A stretch of 64,000 nt of DNA. It comes from Prunella strophiata (taxonomy: Eukaryota > Chordata > Aves > Passeriformes > Prunellidae). The DNA is taken from positions 15,367,892-15,431,891 of the forward strand of contig JAZBQD010000001.1 of NCBI GenBank assembly GCA_036583965.1, in the 5' to 3' direction. Position 1 is the stretch's first letter. Each line of letters opens with the position of its first letter. Under the pieces are notes generated by a model. It was not told the DNA's origin, ran no database searches, and saw only the letters and a program-made list of their open reading frames with translations. Of this stretch, positions 12,524 to 27,715 are shown piece by piece. The position numbers and the translations under genes are program-made.

Positions 12524-12927
12524 TGTCAGAACCCAGCACATCCCTCTGGCTGCCCTGGATGGCTCCAGCCCCTGGCAGGGGGCTCAGAGGCCTTGGCACA
12601 GAGCCCAAGACCCCTGTGCCTTTGATTTTGAGCCATGGAAAAAATTACCAACCTTATATGAAGAGTTGCAAGCCACAAAAATTAAGTAGAGTAAGAATTA
12701 GTTTATCACAGGGTGAAAAAGAAGAATTTTGGGGTTTTTTAGAATAAGGGTTCGGGGGTCAAGATGGAGGAATTTGGGCGTGTTCTGTCCTTCTTTCTCC
12801 TTCTTCACAGCCTCCATCTTCTGGGTGATGGTGGCACTTTTGCATTGGTTTAGAGCAGAGTTGGACTGTGTAACACAGGTGATGGGTATTGGAAAATAAC
12901 TGTAAATAATGTACAGGTAGTTTTTAG

Positions 12928-12936
12928 TATAAAAAG
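12928..12936 (+). promoter_or_regulatory. LTR TATA box
   Basis: TATAAAAAG within the solo LTR, correctly placed upstream of its AATAAA. Transcription would be expected to start roughly 25-30 bases downstream. Activity is unknown. Confidence 0.6.
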
Positions 12937-13028
12937 ACAACACCACCCCAGAGGTGGGCAGTGTGCCTGGGACTGACCTGCTGAACAGACCTGGGCTGGT
13001 CAGGGAGAAAATTTGTTAGATAAGGAGA

Positions 13029-13034
13029 AATAAA
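13029..13034 (+). terminator. LTR polyadenylation signal
   Basis: AATAAA in the solo LTR, about 100 bases after the TATA box, marking the approximate R/U5 boundary region. Confidence 0.6.
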
Positions 13035-13150
13035 CAACCTTGAAAACTGCACAAGAAGACTCCTGACTCCTTCTTTGGTTCTTGAGCTGGGACACAGAGA
13101 CTTTCTAACACACATTGGGGTCACCTCGAGCTCCTGAGAGAGCTCTGACA

Positions 13151-13156
13151 AAATCC
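13151..13156. repeat. 3' target-site duplication of the solo LTR
   Basis: AAATCC, identical to 12518-12523. Confidence 0.88.
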
Positions 13157-14511
13157 TAATTACAGTGATGATGAGCAGGAGCTGTGGTCTCAGTATTTCT
13201 CAACGCTGCTTTGATTTCAGTTATTTGAGCTGTGCCCTAACTAGGCATGTTCCTAAGAGATCACAGAGGTTTGGTTTGTGAGCTTATGCAGCCAGATTCT
13301 CCTGTAAATCAGCACAGCCCTGTTCCAATCCCCTGGAGCCCTGGGCTCCAGCCCCAGGGGAAGGGTTGGTGTCAGTGGAGCTGCAGCATTCCACAGCAGC
13401 ACAGCCCACTGCAGTTAAGAGTTTGCAGCACCAGAGTGGGTCTTAAATATTGAAGGGCTGAAAGGATTCCCATGTCCTTGGAGCAGCAGGCATTCAGCAC
13501 ATCTCTGGAGGGAGGCAGAGCTCTGCACAGTCATTTTCTGTTACCATCTGAGCAGGGCTCTGCAGGCACTGTCATGGTGGGTAAAACTCAGCCCTGTGAA
13601 CACACCCTGCACAGAGCACACCTGGGCTGGAAGCTCCCTTCAGCCTTTGAAGTGAATACAAATGGATTTATACAGGGGGAAAACTCCATCCTCTCTAAAT
13701 CATCCAGCCCTGGAGCTAAATCCCCCCCCAATGCACAGAGCTGCATCCAAGATCTCTGCAGATGGGATTGGGTCACTGCAATACCTCTGCTCAAATTTAG
13801 ATTGACAACTACAGAGAGCAGCTGGAGCATCCCTAAAAGGAAAAATACATCTGATTCCCCAATAGCCCCAGCTATAAAACATCTACAGCAGCAGCAGTGC
13901 CTCAAGAGCCATAATAACCATAAATTAATCAGGTATTTATAAATAGCTAATAAAATGGAGAAACTTGTGTGTGAAGCAGGAACAAAAAGGTGTGATTATG
14001 GTTAAGCAAACATGAGCTGTTGCAAAGTTTTCTCACCTGTGATTAAGGCATGGTCAGATTCAGTCCCTTGTGTTCCCACACGAGGGTGAGGATAAGCAGA
14101 GGCATTGGGATCCCATCCAGGGCAGCCTGGGAGGGTGGAAAGCCAATGTAGGGTCTCAGGAAAAATATTTTGCTGTTGGTTTGGGAATGCTGTGGCTCAC
14201 AGAGCCACACAGGGATTGTTGGCTGGCCTGGATGTAGCTGGCAGTGATTTTTCACATGGACAAGCTCTCAGCTCTCCAGGCAAGGAGGTTTCCATCCCCA
14301 GGAGCTGCTGCAGGGAACCTGCTCTAACACAGAACAAAAGCCATTCTCTAAGTAATGATGCCAGGCAGAAGTTCACTTGATCTCAGAAGCTGGATTTATC
14401 TGGACACTAAAACCACTGCAGAATACCTGTAAAGCAGCAGCTGTCCCAGAACAGCTCAGGACAATCAGTCACAAACAAGCCACCAATTCATCCTGAACCA
14501 TCTTGAACTGT
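13157..14511. other. Unique non-coding DNA
   Basis: The 156-codon frame starting at 13472 overlaps comparable frames on the other strand, has no recognisable domain and no splice context, and is considered chance. No repeat was recognised. Confidence 0.5.
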
Positions 14512-14850
14512 TGAATCACAGAGTTGCTTAGGCTGAGAGAGACTTCCCAGATTGTAGAGCCCAGCACTAAACTGTGTCCCCAGGTGCCACATCTGCACAT
14601 CTTTCAGATCTCTCCAGGGATGGTGGCTCCACCACTTCCCTGGGCAGCCTGTGCCAGTGCCTGACACTTGAAAGCTTTGGGCTGAGAGTGACTTTTCCTG
14701 GATGGGGAAAACAAACTTTGAGGATTTGTAGCCTGGATGAAGCTCAAGTTGTATTTCCTACACTCTCTCCATCCAATGAACTTCTCCAGGTCCCTTCTCA
14801 GAGGGGTCAAATTCAGCTTCCTCTGCACTGGTGGCAGAGGCTTTGTCCCT
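14512..14850 (-). mobile_element. CR1 LINE fragment, 3' region
   Basis: The + strand reads GAATCACAGAGTTGCTTAGG, followed by the CR1 3' signature in reverse orientation: a stretch like AGAGCCCAGCACTAAACTG, then GTCCCCAGGTGCCACATCTG, CCAGGGATGGTGGCTCCACC and CTTCCCTGGGCAGCCTGTGC. These are the familiar avian CR1 words read from the antisense side, so the element lies on the minus strand. It is 5'-truncated; similarity fades after about 14800, so that edge is approximate. It carries no intact reading frame. Confidence 0.85.
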
Positions 14851-16059
14851 CATGTAATCAGCAGATATTAACCCATTTGGGTTTTGTTGTTTTCTCTGAT
14901 GCCACCTCTTATTTTCCTAATCTACCTAGGAGTAAATATTGCCAGGGACAGGACTCTTCTCAGGAGAGCTCCTGAATCATCTCTCCTGATTTCTGAGATC
15001 ATTTGAATCAGACCAAGAAAGCCACCCTGTAGTCATATGAGCTACAGTATACTGAGCATACTCATGTGATTACAATCACTGTGGCTTCCTGGACTAATAT
15101 TTAAATGGAAAAAGACATTCAAAATGAGCCAATATTAGGTATAGGCCTTGCAGGCAAAATACTTATTGTACTGAAAATTTGGAATACTGCAATATGAGGT
15201 CTGGGGGAAAAAATCCTAAGTGTTTTATGCAAATTGTAAGAATGTAAGGAAAAAAACAAAAACAATACCAGAAATGCTACAGAATCCACCAATTACATGT
15301 TGTTTTATGGGCAAGTTCTTCAGCAGAAAGCAGTAGTAACTTACATTTTCCACAATGAAATTGAAAATGCACTTATATATAAGTATAGTGGATTATGACT
15401 TTGTGAAATATTGCAGGGTTTTTTATTTGCTTTTGCAGGTAGTTAAATTTTAGGGCTACTTACATTCCCCCTCATCCCCAAATTTAAAAGGCAATAAATT
15501 GCTTTAGTGTTTTCAATTTCTTTTCCTTCAAGAGATGTAAATTGATTGCCTGAGTCCCTCTACAAACTCTTTGCTTATGAATAGGGGAGAATAATTTACA
15601 AGGCCATTGGCCCCATCCAATCCCCCTTTAGCTCCAGTGCACCAGCAGGATGGGGAGTGGGGAAAATCACCCCACAGTGGGTGCCTCCCCCAATGGTTGG
15701 ATTTTTCCAGGAATAAGGATCATTCCCTGAGCAAAGCCCTGCTGCCATTCAGGACAGAGATGCCACCCAGCCTCTGCAGCAGATTTGCAAAATGGAAACC
15801 TGAAGTGTGAGGGGCTGGTCCTGTAAATAACTCCTTGCCTGGGAAGGAGAGATGCTGAGATAAGGCTGAGATAAGGCAGGGGATGTCCCAGCCAAAGGCA
15901 CATCCTCCCCAAGTGTTACACACACAAAAATCCTGTAATCCCACCCCCACCCTCAATCTGATACCCAGTGACAAGCCCATCAAACATCCCCTCTTTATTA
16001 AATTCAAGTGTGAACAAAATCAGCAAAGAAATACAGGGTTTAATTAATGTTTGCCTTCA
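14851..16059. other. Unique non-coding DNA, nothing recognised
   Basis: Mostly AT-rich unique sequence to 15600, then G+C-richer. At about 15853-15876 the 11-mer GCTGAGATAAG is doubled. No exon or transposable element is supported. Confidence 0.5.
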
Positions 16060-16260
16060 CCATAAATGAAAGAGAACTTTAATTTTTTTTGCTGTATTTT
16101 ACTAATCAGAGTCATTCGATATCTTGGATGCTAGTAAATTAATTCTGAACTAATGAAGTTAAAGGAGGTCATTTGTTAGAGAAAACTGATTACATATCGA
16201 GATCTCCCAGGGACCTAAATGAGAAAATCACTATAATGAAAAAATATTTTAAATGATGCA
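16060..16260. other. AT-rich segment with retained CpGs, possible regulatory element
   Basis: Contains ATTCGATATC and TATCGAGATC CpG words and AAATTAATT-type cores in unique sequence. The call is compositional only. Confidence 0.18.
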
Positions 16261-16959
16261 GGTCAACCAAGTAAATCATTAAGGATGCAGGGGGGATGGA
16301 AATATTAATGACACCATGACAGGGAAATGCCAAAAGGGAAGTGAGATGACATAAGGAACCAAAAAGACACTTACAGCAAAGGCAGGCTTGGTTCTTTTTT
16401 CTCCTTATAATGACTGAATCACACAAATTTCATTCTTGCCTCAAATTAATCACCTGTGTCCAGATATTTCAATGACAGCAACAAACTAATGTGCATTATG
16501 CACAAAAATTTATTTGTATGGCACATAAACCTGTTTAGCAGTATAAATCACAGTGGCACTTAAGGCCAAAATATGGGCGGTATTCTACAAGACATGGGAG
16601 AAAATATGCCAGGGGAAAGGAGGGATCCCAGCTTCTCAGAGGTTTAATTTCTACAAACAAGCAGCAGTTGAGTGATGTCAGATTTTGTGGCACAACAAGC
16701 CAGGCTAGGGCTTGAACAGTGGGAGCAGTGTAGCCTGGATGTGCAAGAAATACCCCCAGAGGCTGCAGCTCTGCTCTGCCCAGCCCAGAAATGCCACTGC
16801 CTTGGATCAGGGCTCTCTGTTTAGGGACAATCTCTGAGCCTGGCCACTCTCTGCAGCTCCTCTAGGAGCTGTAACAACTGCAATGGGGACACAGAAATCT
16901 CTGCTCTGCCTGCACTATTTAGATCCTGCACTTCAGACCTGCTGGATGAAATTAAATGT

Positions 16960-17240
16960 GTTTAGTCCCATTTTGAATCTCCTAGGACAACCCACTCCAG
17001 AAATTCACTGCCTGCTATGAGAAGCAGCAATTTCTTTCACCTGTCTGACACTTCTTTCCTACCAGTTTCAAAGAGTTCCTCCACCCAGAAGCAGTGCAGA
17101 ATTTGGTGAGAAACACTTCCAAGTCCACCTAATTCATGACTTTAATAACTTTGATTATCTCTTTCTCAGCAGTGAAGCAAGTCCCAGAGCTTTGCTCTCA
17201 GCAAGGACACCCTGGATCCTGTGGCTGCCACTGCACATGG
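16960..17240 (-). mobile_element. Old, diverged CR1 LINE fragment
   Basis: The + strand resembles the antisense of an older CR1 subfamily: a TGAGAAGCAGCAA block followed by a CATGACTTTAATAACTTTG block and a CTCTTTCTCAGC block, in the order found near CR1 3' ends. Divergence is high and the edges are uncertain. It has no coding capacity. Confidence 0.55.
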
Positions 17241-19519
17241 ATCTCATGATTTCTAAGAGCCTTCAGCAATGTCTCTCTGCCAACTGCTCAGTGCCAGTTC
17301 TGAGCATTGCTGTGGGCAGGATTTAAACCCTTCTTTTTCCCTTTGTCTTGAGTACTCTCATGAAAATCCCCAAAAGTTCCCTTTTGTCACATTCACACTA
17401 AATGCTGCAGATGTGAAGGAGCCCAATCCTGCCTGGCAAAGCACACAGAATTCCACACATCTAGACAGCATCCAGAGTCAGGTTTGCTGAGCTTTACTGA
17501 GCCTCCAGTTTGCAGGGCTTCTGGATACTCTCAGGAAAAAAAAAATAAAACAAACTCAAAAGGGTGATTGAAGGTAGAAAGAAAACAAGGCAGAAGGTGC
17601 AAGTCAGCCCACGGGGAGTGGCAGATGTAGCTGGTAAGGAAAGCTGCAAAGTTGCATGGTATGGCTAGAGAGAAAAAGGAAAAAAAAAAAAAAAAATTTG
17701 GTTTTATATTACCAAGATAGGATCTTCTCATGGATTCAAATTGGGAGAATTTAGAAAATATTAGAGGAGAAATGAATATACTACTGAAGGAGAAACAGCA
17801 GTAGCAAGAAAATAAGTTGAAACAATCCTTTATAAAAGAGGAAGTGCTGACACACTGTTCACAAAGATTACTAGAAAGTGGTTTATTCAAAGGAAAGAAG
17901 ACTCTACAGTGATCCTAGATCCACTAAATCCACTTTTCAGGATTTCTTGACAAAATTAGCCATGGAAAGATACATTAGTCCCACAGAGCAGATGCAAAGT
18001 ATTTAAATTAGCACATCAGGCAGTTCTACCACAAAGAGATGTAATTAGATTTGAGGAGCCAATACCTCAAGCAGAGCCTGAAAGAGTGATCAACAGTTTA
18101 CAGCTTGGAAAACTCCCAGAGCTGGAAGCCAAATCCTTTGGAGCATTTAAACAGAAACTCATCCCCTCATTAAATGGAGCATTTGCTGAAATTCCAGGAA
18201 AGCCTAGGATGAAGCTACCATACTGATACTGCACAGAAAAAAGGCAATGCCTTTATTATTGAGGATTCTGAGGATTTATTTCTCTTTTAAATACAGGTAC
18301 TAAAATCAGTGCCACAAGGCAGATGACAAGATGGAGATTGCAATTAAACAACTGGTCACTAAAAGATCAGAAATTCTTACTGTTGGAGAAAGCAATCTCC
18401 AGATCAGCAATAACAGCAATTGACTTGTGTTCATTAAAACTCTGCTGTAGAACCAAGAAATAACACTGATGTTTAATGATGTAAAGATAGCATTAGGCTG
18501 AATTAAGTGATTACATCAGTTAATATCATTATGATGATTTCACTTCCATGTAAGTATGCCTTGTATTGAACCAAAAACTAGAATTCCTGTAAGAGCTTCA
18601 TTAAATAAATATTCTCCAAGGATGGAGTTCGCCATGACTGTTTCTCTCTTTTTAATTGGTCTTTCAATGAAAGTTTTCTGCCAACTTCAAATGAGAAAGC
18701 AAACTTCAAACCCAACTCTACCTCATTGTACAGGGTGTATCTCTGTTTATATCCATGATATTGAAATATTATGAAAGCAGGTATTAATTTAAAAAAGACC
18801 TCTGGAGTAATCAACTACCTGACACAAACCCCCAAATCTCCAATTGTTTGTGTGCAATGCCCAGGAGAAAGAGCTGCCATAGTCAGCTGAAGATGTTTAG
18901 GCCAGTACAAATGAAAACCAGGAAAAGGGCAGCTCCAGCCAGCTGAAAAGGAACAGATTACTGACACATGTAGGGGGAAAGGAGGAGGGTTCATTCCTGC
19001 AGGAAAGCACAAGACTGTTTAAGTTAATTCTAAACCCAGAAATATACCTGTCACCTCACTGGCACCTGGGAATTCACTTCTGCTGCCTTTGCTGAGTGCT
19101 GCCCATGAAATCACTGCCCCACAGGCAGGGTGGACAAAAAACACAAGTTCCAAAGGAATCTGCAGTGTATTTGCTCTCACCCCAACAGAATTAGTAGGGC
19201 CAGAAATATCAGAGAGATGTATTTCTCACTCCACTACCTCTGCATGGAAGATTGCATTCATAAAACAACTAATTACAGTTCAAATCATAAGTAAGCACTA
19301 AAGCTGAGTTTCATTTTAGTCAGGTGCATAAATCTTCCTCACCTATAAGAGTTGGAGCAGATGTACAGTGGCTGTGCATGCCTGACATCACCATTCCATG
19401 TGGTTGATCCAGACAGAAAGTGAGTGATGATGGTTTGTCATGCTTGGTGAGCAGATTTTGAAGGCAGGATATTCTCCATGCAATAATTTCTCCATTCCTA
19501 ACCTTGAAAGAACCATCTA
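17241..19519. other. Unique non-coding DNA with an A17 tract
   Basis: A17 at 17680-17696. A strong donor-like GTAAGTATG near 18550 has no recognisable exon upstream. Nothing else can be supported. Confidence 0.5.
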
Positions 19520-19563
19520 TTTTTTTTTTTTTTTGTGTGTGTGTGTATATATACATATATATA
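19520..19563. repeat. Compound microsatellite T-run/(GT)n/(AT)n
   Basis: A run of about 16 T followed by GT repeats and then an ATATATACATATATATAT stretch. Confidence 0.9.
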
Positions 19564-20892
19564 TTTAATTTAAGGCACTGACAGACCTAAGTTCCAATGG
19601 TGCAAAATGAAATATTCCTCTGACAGGTGTTCATCACAGCTTGGTAACACCTCCCAGACTTCTTAAGATGTCTTCACCTTCTAGTACAGCAGTCCCTGGA
19701 ACATAAATCCCAGCATTTTGGCTTGCCCCAAATCATGCCTACAGAAATGAGTTCTGGTTGCTGGTGGAAATTCAGGCTGCACAACTCAAAATGGTCACAA
19801 ATGGTCCAGCTGGGAGAGGACACCTGTGAAACCTACTCTGATGATAACTTTCACTCTTTTTCAAAGTTGTCATCAGTGAAACACAGACATTAAAATTTTT
19901 TTTCCCTCATCGTTGGCCAAAAGATCCAGTGGATCCATTACTAATATTTAGTAAAATTATTATCTTAATAATCGAAAGAAATTACAAATAACAAGGGTGT
20001 CTCTGAAGAAGATCACTAACACTTGCTATTGAGGAATTCCTCTTCACCATTTAACACAAGATCTTCTTGCAAAGATTCTTTCTCATTTCTAAGAGTGAAG
20101 TTCAAGAGATTTAGTATTAAGACACATCCAATGAATTCCTTCTTTTATTTTCCATGTTTGAAGGGTTTGTGCCCCACTGGCAGCAGATCTTTGTTCTCAG
20201 TAGCTGAATGGTGCAGTAGAATTCAAGTGATTTGAAAGCACTGTTTGAAAGGAAACATTTCTGCCTCAAGACCAAACATTTCATGTCTGGTAGAAAACCA
20301 CTCTGGATTCTAATCTTTGTTTCCTACAGCTGTCAACTGGAGCATGGCAATGAAAGCATGGGGTTTGCACCACCCAAAAATATTGCAATCTCTTGGCTGT
20401 GAAAGGAGTGTGGCTCAAGCTGCAGCAATCTACTTCACACCAGCCTAATCTTGGTGTAATTAGAGGATCACTGCCAAACAGGAGCATGTGCTTTGTCCAA
20501 AAATCTCAATGCCAATCTCTCTGTGTGTCTGTGTGTGCTGAATTATTAAATTCAGAACCCCACAGCAACATCTATGATAATACATCCTGCTGCTATTATT
20601 ATACACAAGAAGCTCTAAAGTCACTTTTAATCAAAAGAGATCCTCTTAAATCTATACCTGGTTTTAGTGACATTACTCTCAACACAGCTGATAAAATATT
20701 AAGCATGCAATTACTGTACATGCTCCTATAAGTGGCTTTCCTGATATTCAGGCTGTATAGAAGGCTGTGTCAAAATGAGAAGGAAGTTATTTTTCTCCTG
20801 AGTACCTTTTTCCCAGAGAGAGATTCAAGATCAGGTTGAAACCATTTCACTCAGAAGTGACAAGAGCCCCAACCAAGTACAGAATTAAATAC

Positions 20893-20893
<1 letters not shown>
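19564..20893. other. Unique non-coding DNA, nothing recognised
   Basis: AT-rich unique sequence. No exon or repeat family was recognised. Confidence 0.5.

Positions 20894-20926
<33 letters not shown>
20894..20926 (+). repeat. Poly(A) tract of 33
   Basis: 33 uninterrupted A, preceded within about ten bases by ATTAAA and followed by a GAAGAAGAAG run. The ATTAAA-plus-A tail looks like the 3' end of a retrocopied transcript, but no target-site duplication or parent exon was found, so it is called only as a simple repeat. Confidence 0.9.
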
Positions 20927-20928
<2 letters not shown>

Positions 20929-22085
20929 AAGAAGAAGAATGAAAAAAAGCAGAAGGCTGGGCAGCCACACTCAGGCTCCACACCTGGGGTCCCCTCTGGT
21001 ATCTGTTGAGTCACCCAGAAAAGACAGGGAGAGAGGCAATCTTCTCAAGAAAGTTTCACATACAAAAACCACACGACAAAGGTTACTTTGTGCTCATTTT
21101 TCTGAGAAACAGCACTCAGAAATGAGAGGTGCCACAGTGCAGTTGCTGGCACAGTCCATGCTCTACACAGAGTGAACAGGGAGGTTCATTTTGCAGGAAT
21201 CCTGTTGCCATCCCACTTTTGGACCTGCAGCATTGATGGGTGGTGTCTAATGGCCTGATGGGGCTGTGCTGCTGTAATTGTATCTGCACAGGCAGGTGTC
21301 AGGAAAGCACTGACATGAGCACTTGGAGAGCTCCAGTGTCTGTAGAGCTCACCAGGCTCTGAGTGAAACACAACACAGCCAAAATACAGCTCCAGCTCCT
21401 CACTGCAGTCACTGCAGCATGTCACTGACAGGAGCAACCACCATTGGCACAAACAGGTAGAAACCTTACAAATGCAGTCTCACTGCAGGATGTTTATAAC
21501 CCTGGGTGATTAGAAAACCCACTAGGAACCCATCCCAGGGCTGCTGATTGCTGTGGTTGTGGGCAAGCTGCTCATCATTGGAACAACATGCACAAGAACA
21601 AAAAAAGAAAAAGAAAAAAGCTTGGTCCCTTTTGCTGTCATGGGGACAGCAAAGGTTCCTGCTCCTTTACACACAGCATCCTTCCTCTGGGACACTGTCA
21701 AGGGAGACAAAGGGAGAAGTCTCCTATTCTGGGCCACTGCTCTCTGATCTTCCCATGGTTCTCCCACTGTGAAATGGAAGAAGCTGGCTGCCAGACTGGG
21801 GAATCCTTTCATTTCAACACCCATTCTTATTGCTCTCAGAGTTGTGCCAGAAACCCTCATTCCTCCTGGACCTAAAGCTCCTTCTTACATTCCTGGCTCC
21901 CTGTAGCACAATTTTCTTTCAAAAAGAGCATCATCAGTCCCCTCTTATTATACAGAAGGCTTTTCAGGAAAAGGCATAGCTGGAAGGGTCCCAACAGCTG
22001 GTATTTATCCAGGAGACTGATAATTGTATGCAGCATGGGCCTCAAAAATTATTAGACAGCTCTGGCTTTATAAAGATGTGATGTA
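20927..22085. other. Unique non-coding DNA, nothing recognised
   Basis: Moderate G+C unique sequence with chance-length frames on both strands around 21500-21880. Confidence 0.5.
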
Positions 22086-22139
22086 GAGAAGGTCAGGCTC
22101 AATGCAACAATCCCTTCTGGACTTAAATCCTATGAATCT
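22086..22139 (+). mobile_element. CR1 LINE 3' tail remnant
   Basis: CAATCCCTTCTGGACTTAAA followed by TCCTATGAATCTG is the sense-strand end of a CR1 3' UTR. Only the last few tens of bases are recognisable, consistent with heavy 5' truncation. Confidence 0.55.
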
Positions 22140-25089
22140 GCTAAAAGATCATTTGTTTTATTCAGTGTCTGATAACTAAATGATTATGCTCACCCTTCCT
22201 CCCAGCACATCACTATCAGTGACAGATGCACAAAATAATATTGCTCCAGACAGAATGAAAGATAATAGGCTCAAAAGAGGGGGAAAAAAATTAATCTACA
22301 CTATTTAGATATTACTACCAGGAGGCACAAAGATATTATTCACTTTGGTCTAGCATTGGACAGCAACATCTGCATCAAAACAGATGCATTTTCACAAAAG
22401 CAATAAAAAATTACCCAGCTGATACAACATCTGATATATTTGTGGTATATTGCATTATTTCCATGCAGCTGGAGTCCTGCAATCAATATCCTAGTACTCT
22501 GGACCTGGAAGGATGTTCTTTGTTCCTTTATGAGCCTGGATCTGGGGTACTGGATGAAAATCTAAATATTTAAAGTACTATTCAAGTTGTTGATCTATTC
22601 CACTAAACAGTCTTTCTGGACATATTCCAATATAAAGTAAAATGCTTTGTGCTGTAATGGAAGAATTACTGCTATTAAAAGATTTAATCCCAAATACAGC
22701 ACAGTGCACTTCTTTACACACCCAGCAGATTCTGGAGGGCTGCTCTTTTTATCAGGTTTGTATTTTACAAAGCATTAAGTGCAGGTTACAGCATTGCTTC
22801 ACACCAATGGTTCCCCACCATACAAAGGCAGAGCTTTGCAGAACCACCAAAGCTGGACTGTTTTAGCTGAAATTACTGCAGGTTTAAACATCATTAACAT
22901 ACTTCCACCCTTGTCTCCCTGATTAGCCTTTGCACAGCACCAACTTTCCCTGGTGCCAGGGCAGATTCACCAGTAAAGTTTGCAAGAGCAGGACAGAGAT
23001 GGGCATGGACATGCTGGGCTGGGTGACACAGTCTGAGAACACCCAGGACACAGCTGGAGCTGCTGGAGGCAGCCCAAGCACAGCAGTGACACCTGGGCTG
23101 GCAGAAACAGGAAAACAACACAGCCAGCACAAAAGCTCCCTAAAACACAGCTAGGACTTCCTTTGGCAGCACCCTGGAGGGAAGTGTAGCAGCAAATGGA
23201 AATCAAACTGAGTGGAGACAGAGGATTTTACTCCAGGGCAGAAGGGAAAGTTATTCCCAGCCCCTGTTTGTCTTGCTGGCTGCCCACAGTAAGGGAGGGA
23301 TGCTAGGGATGAGGAATGCAGCAGTTTGAAAGTATTTGCAAGTATCTCCTTCAGTCCCACTAGGAAATAATTGTTGTGGCAGTTTGGGGCTTTTTGGGAA
23401 TACAATACGTTTAAATGAAAATGAAAGGGAGGAAAAGTTATATTCAAAGCTACCCAAGGATTCAGGTAAATGCTGTTGGCCTGTGTGGAGAATGGATAGC
23501 TGAAAGCACTAAAGAAATTATGAGAAAAGAAAGCACTGGATGGGCAGCAGGAAATAATCAAAAAGGATTGAGAAACAGAGTCTGATTTTATGAAGGATTT
23601 TATGAGGGATACAAAAACCAGTCAGCAGAAAGCCAGTGTCAGATATCTAAGAAGCAGAGGATGACAGACTGAAGAAGAATCCTGATGGATGCAAAAGGAA
23701 AAAAAGTCCTCAGATATTACTTCAGAAGGGAGATGTACAGCTGAAAACAGGGGACTATTCATTGCAGAGGAGAGGATGGGATTAATTCTGAATCCTTCTG
23801 CTCTCTGCATTTTAAGGCAGCATGTGAAATACTTGACTGCAAACAATATGTTCACAAAAAAGGCACTAACAGGCTTGTGCTTACAGTGATGTTTTGCAGG
23901 ATACCTCCCTTTGATTCAGGTTTGCTACCTCCTCCTCCCAGCAGCAGGACTGATGCCCATGCAGACAGCTAAAGACATTTTAACTGCTCTTTCTCCCTGG
24001 TCTGCTGCAGATGAAGTGTAGCAGCAGCAATGACAGTGCTCCCCCAAGAGCAGGACTTGCTCTGGGGACACTGGAGCCAGGTCAGGTTTGCTGAATTGGC
24101 CTCTGAAGAAGACTTTGGTTGGAGACCTGCAGAATTCACTGGTGATAAATTAATAGGGAACTACTCTAAACTGCTTCTTCAAAGAGAAAGGACAACACTT
24201 GACCATCCACTGACACTAAAAAGCAGATGAGTCACTGGAAAAGATGAGTGTTTAAATTCAATTCACCATTTTTCATATTCCAGAGGTTACAGAGGTAATT
24301 TCTCTTTGGGTTGTGCTGAAGCACCAGCTCATAACTTTGAAAGAGTGGTTTAAAATCCTGGCTTTGCTGCATGGTGTTCCCAGAGCACAGAACATAATTC
24401 AGCTTCACCCATACTTATTTTTCCACACATCCACATTTACCAGCCAGAGCTCTGGGACAAGACTGGACATCCACAGGAGGGTTGGGTTCAAGAATCTGAT
24501 GTCCAGATTGACAGAAAGCCAAGCAAAGGATGGATGTAGCAGTAGCCCTCTCTTCACAGTCAGTGCTAATATTTTTCATCTCAGTATGTCCATGCCATAA
24601 ACACCTTTCTCACCAAGCCCAAGCTTTTTTTTTTGTAGTACCTGACAAAGTTGGAAGAGCAGTTCCAACAGGGCAGTTGGAAAAGCAATTCCCAGCCATT
24701 GAAGCAGTTTCACCCCACCTCATCCATCCCTTCCCAAACAGGTTTTGAGGAGAAACTCTCATTCCACAACAGGGAGAGCTTGTTCCTGCTGCTAATAAAT
24801 TCAGATTACAAATGGGCACCAGTTCATAAGTAAAGGTCTGACATCAACATGATAAAATTCAGCAAAGACACAAATAGAAATCAAACATAAAAACATGAGT
24901 CAGGGGTCACTGGCTCAGCAAAATCACTGCAGAAATGGAGTTTATTACAGACCATCTGAACAGCCACCACCACACTGCACACTCAAGGATGGCCCTGCCC
25001 TGGGAGGCACTGGCAGATGTGTCATGTGCAAGACACAGGAGATGGACACTGAGCTCTACACACAGCTGAGAGATCTCAGCTGGAATGCC
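22140..25089. other. Unique non-coding DNA, nothing recognised
   Basis: 22200-22700 is AT-rich; 22900-23200 is G+C-richer, with opposed chance frames. A 13-bp imperfect doublet (TTTTATGAAGGAT then TTTTATGAGGGAT) lies near 23586. No exon is supported. Confidence 0.5.
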
Positions 25090-25400
25090 TGCAGCTGGAT
25101 TTGAGCATCTCACCAAGAAAAATGTAGAAAAGTTAGAGATGTTTCAGAGAAGATCAGCAAGAATCATAAGAGTATGGACAACCACAAATTACAGGCAAAG
25201 CTGGAAAAAAAAAAAATGGTTCAATTTTCACTATAGAAGCAGAGTCTCATGGCTATAAGGCAAACTGGGTATCAGTCTCTAAACAGGCAAAAGCAGAACA
25301 TAATTCACAAAAAGATTAGGTAAATATGATCCCAGGTTAGATAGACCTGGATCTGCAAAGGATCAGGGGGAAGAAGCAGGGATTGACCTCTTAAGTGCAC
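25090..25400 (+). mobile_element. Old CR1 LINE fragment
   Basis: The + strand words GTTTCAGAGAAGATCAGCAA, GAATCATAAGAGTATGGACA and, later, GATAGACCTGGATCTGC resemble the sense strand of old CR1 near the ORF2/3' UTR boundary. An A-run at about 25205-25216 interrupts it. Similarity is weak and the edges are approximate. It immediately precedes the (TA)n array. Confidence 0.45.
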
Positions 25401-25427
25401 CCCAAGTTAAATATAGCAACATATTTA

Positions 25428-27715
<2,288 letters not shown>

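Larger units (their letters stand above)
12524..13150 (+). mobile_element. Solo LTR of an endogenous retrovirus (class II/ERVK-like)
   Basis: A 627-bp long terminal repeat bounded by perfect 7-bp inverted termini, TGTCAGA at 12524 and TCTGACA ending at 13150, and flanked by a perfect 6-bp duplication AAATCC. Internally it shows the expected promoter and polyadenylation signals on the + strand: TATAAAAAG at 12928-12936 and AATAAA at 13029-13034, about 100 bases apart. No retroviral internal sequence lies on either side, so this is what remains after recombination between two LTRs. A 6-bp duplication is typical of class II elements. The exact family name would need a library search. The intact ends suggest a fairly young copy. 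Confidence 0.88.

Noticed and set aside
13111..13140. Primer-binding site after an earlier CA end of the LTR near 13110
   Set aside because: The perfect inverted termini and 6-bp duplication put the LTR end at 13150, so this stretch lies inside the LTR.
12924..13151. Minus-strand 75-codon frame
   Set aside because: Lies antisense within the solo LTR; not retroviral coding sequence.
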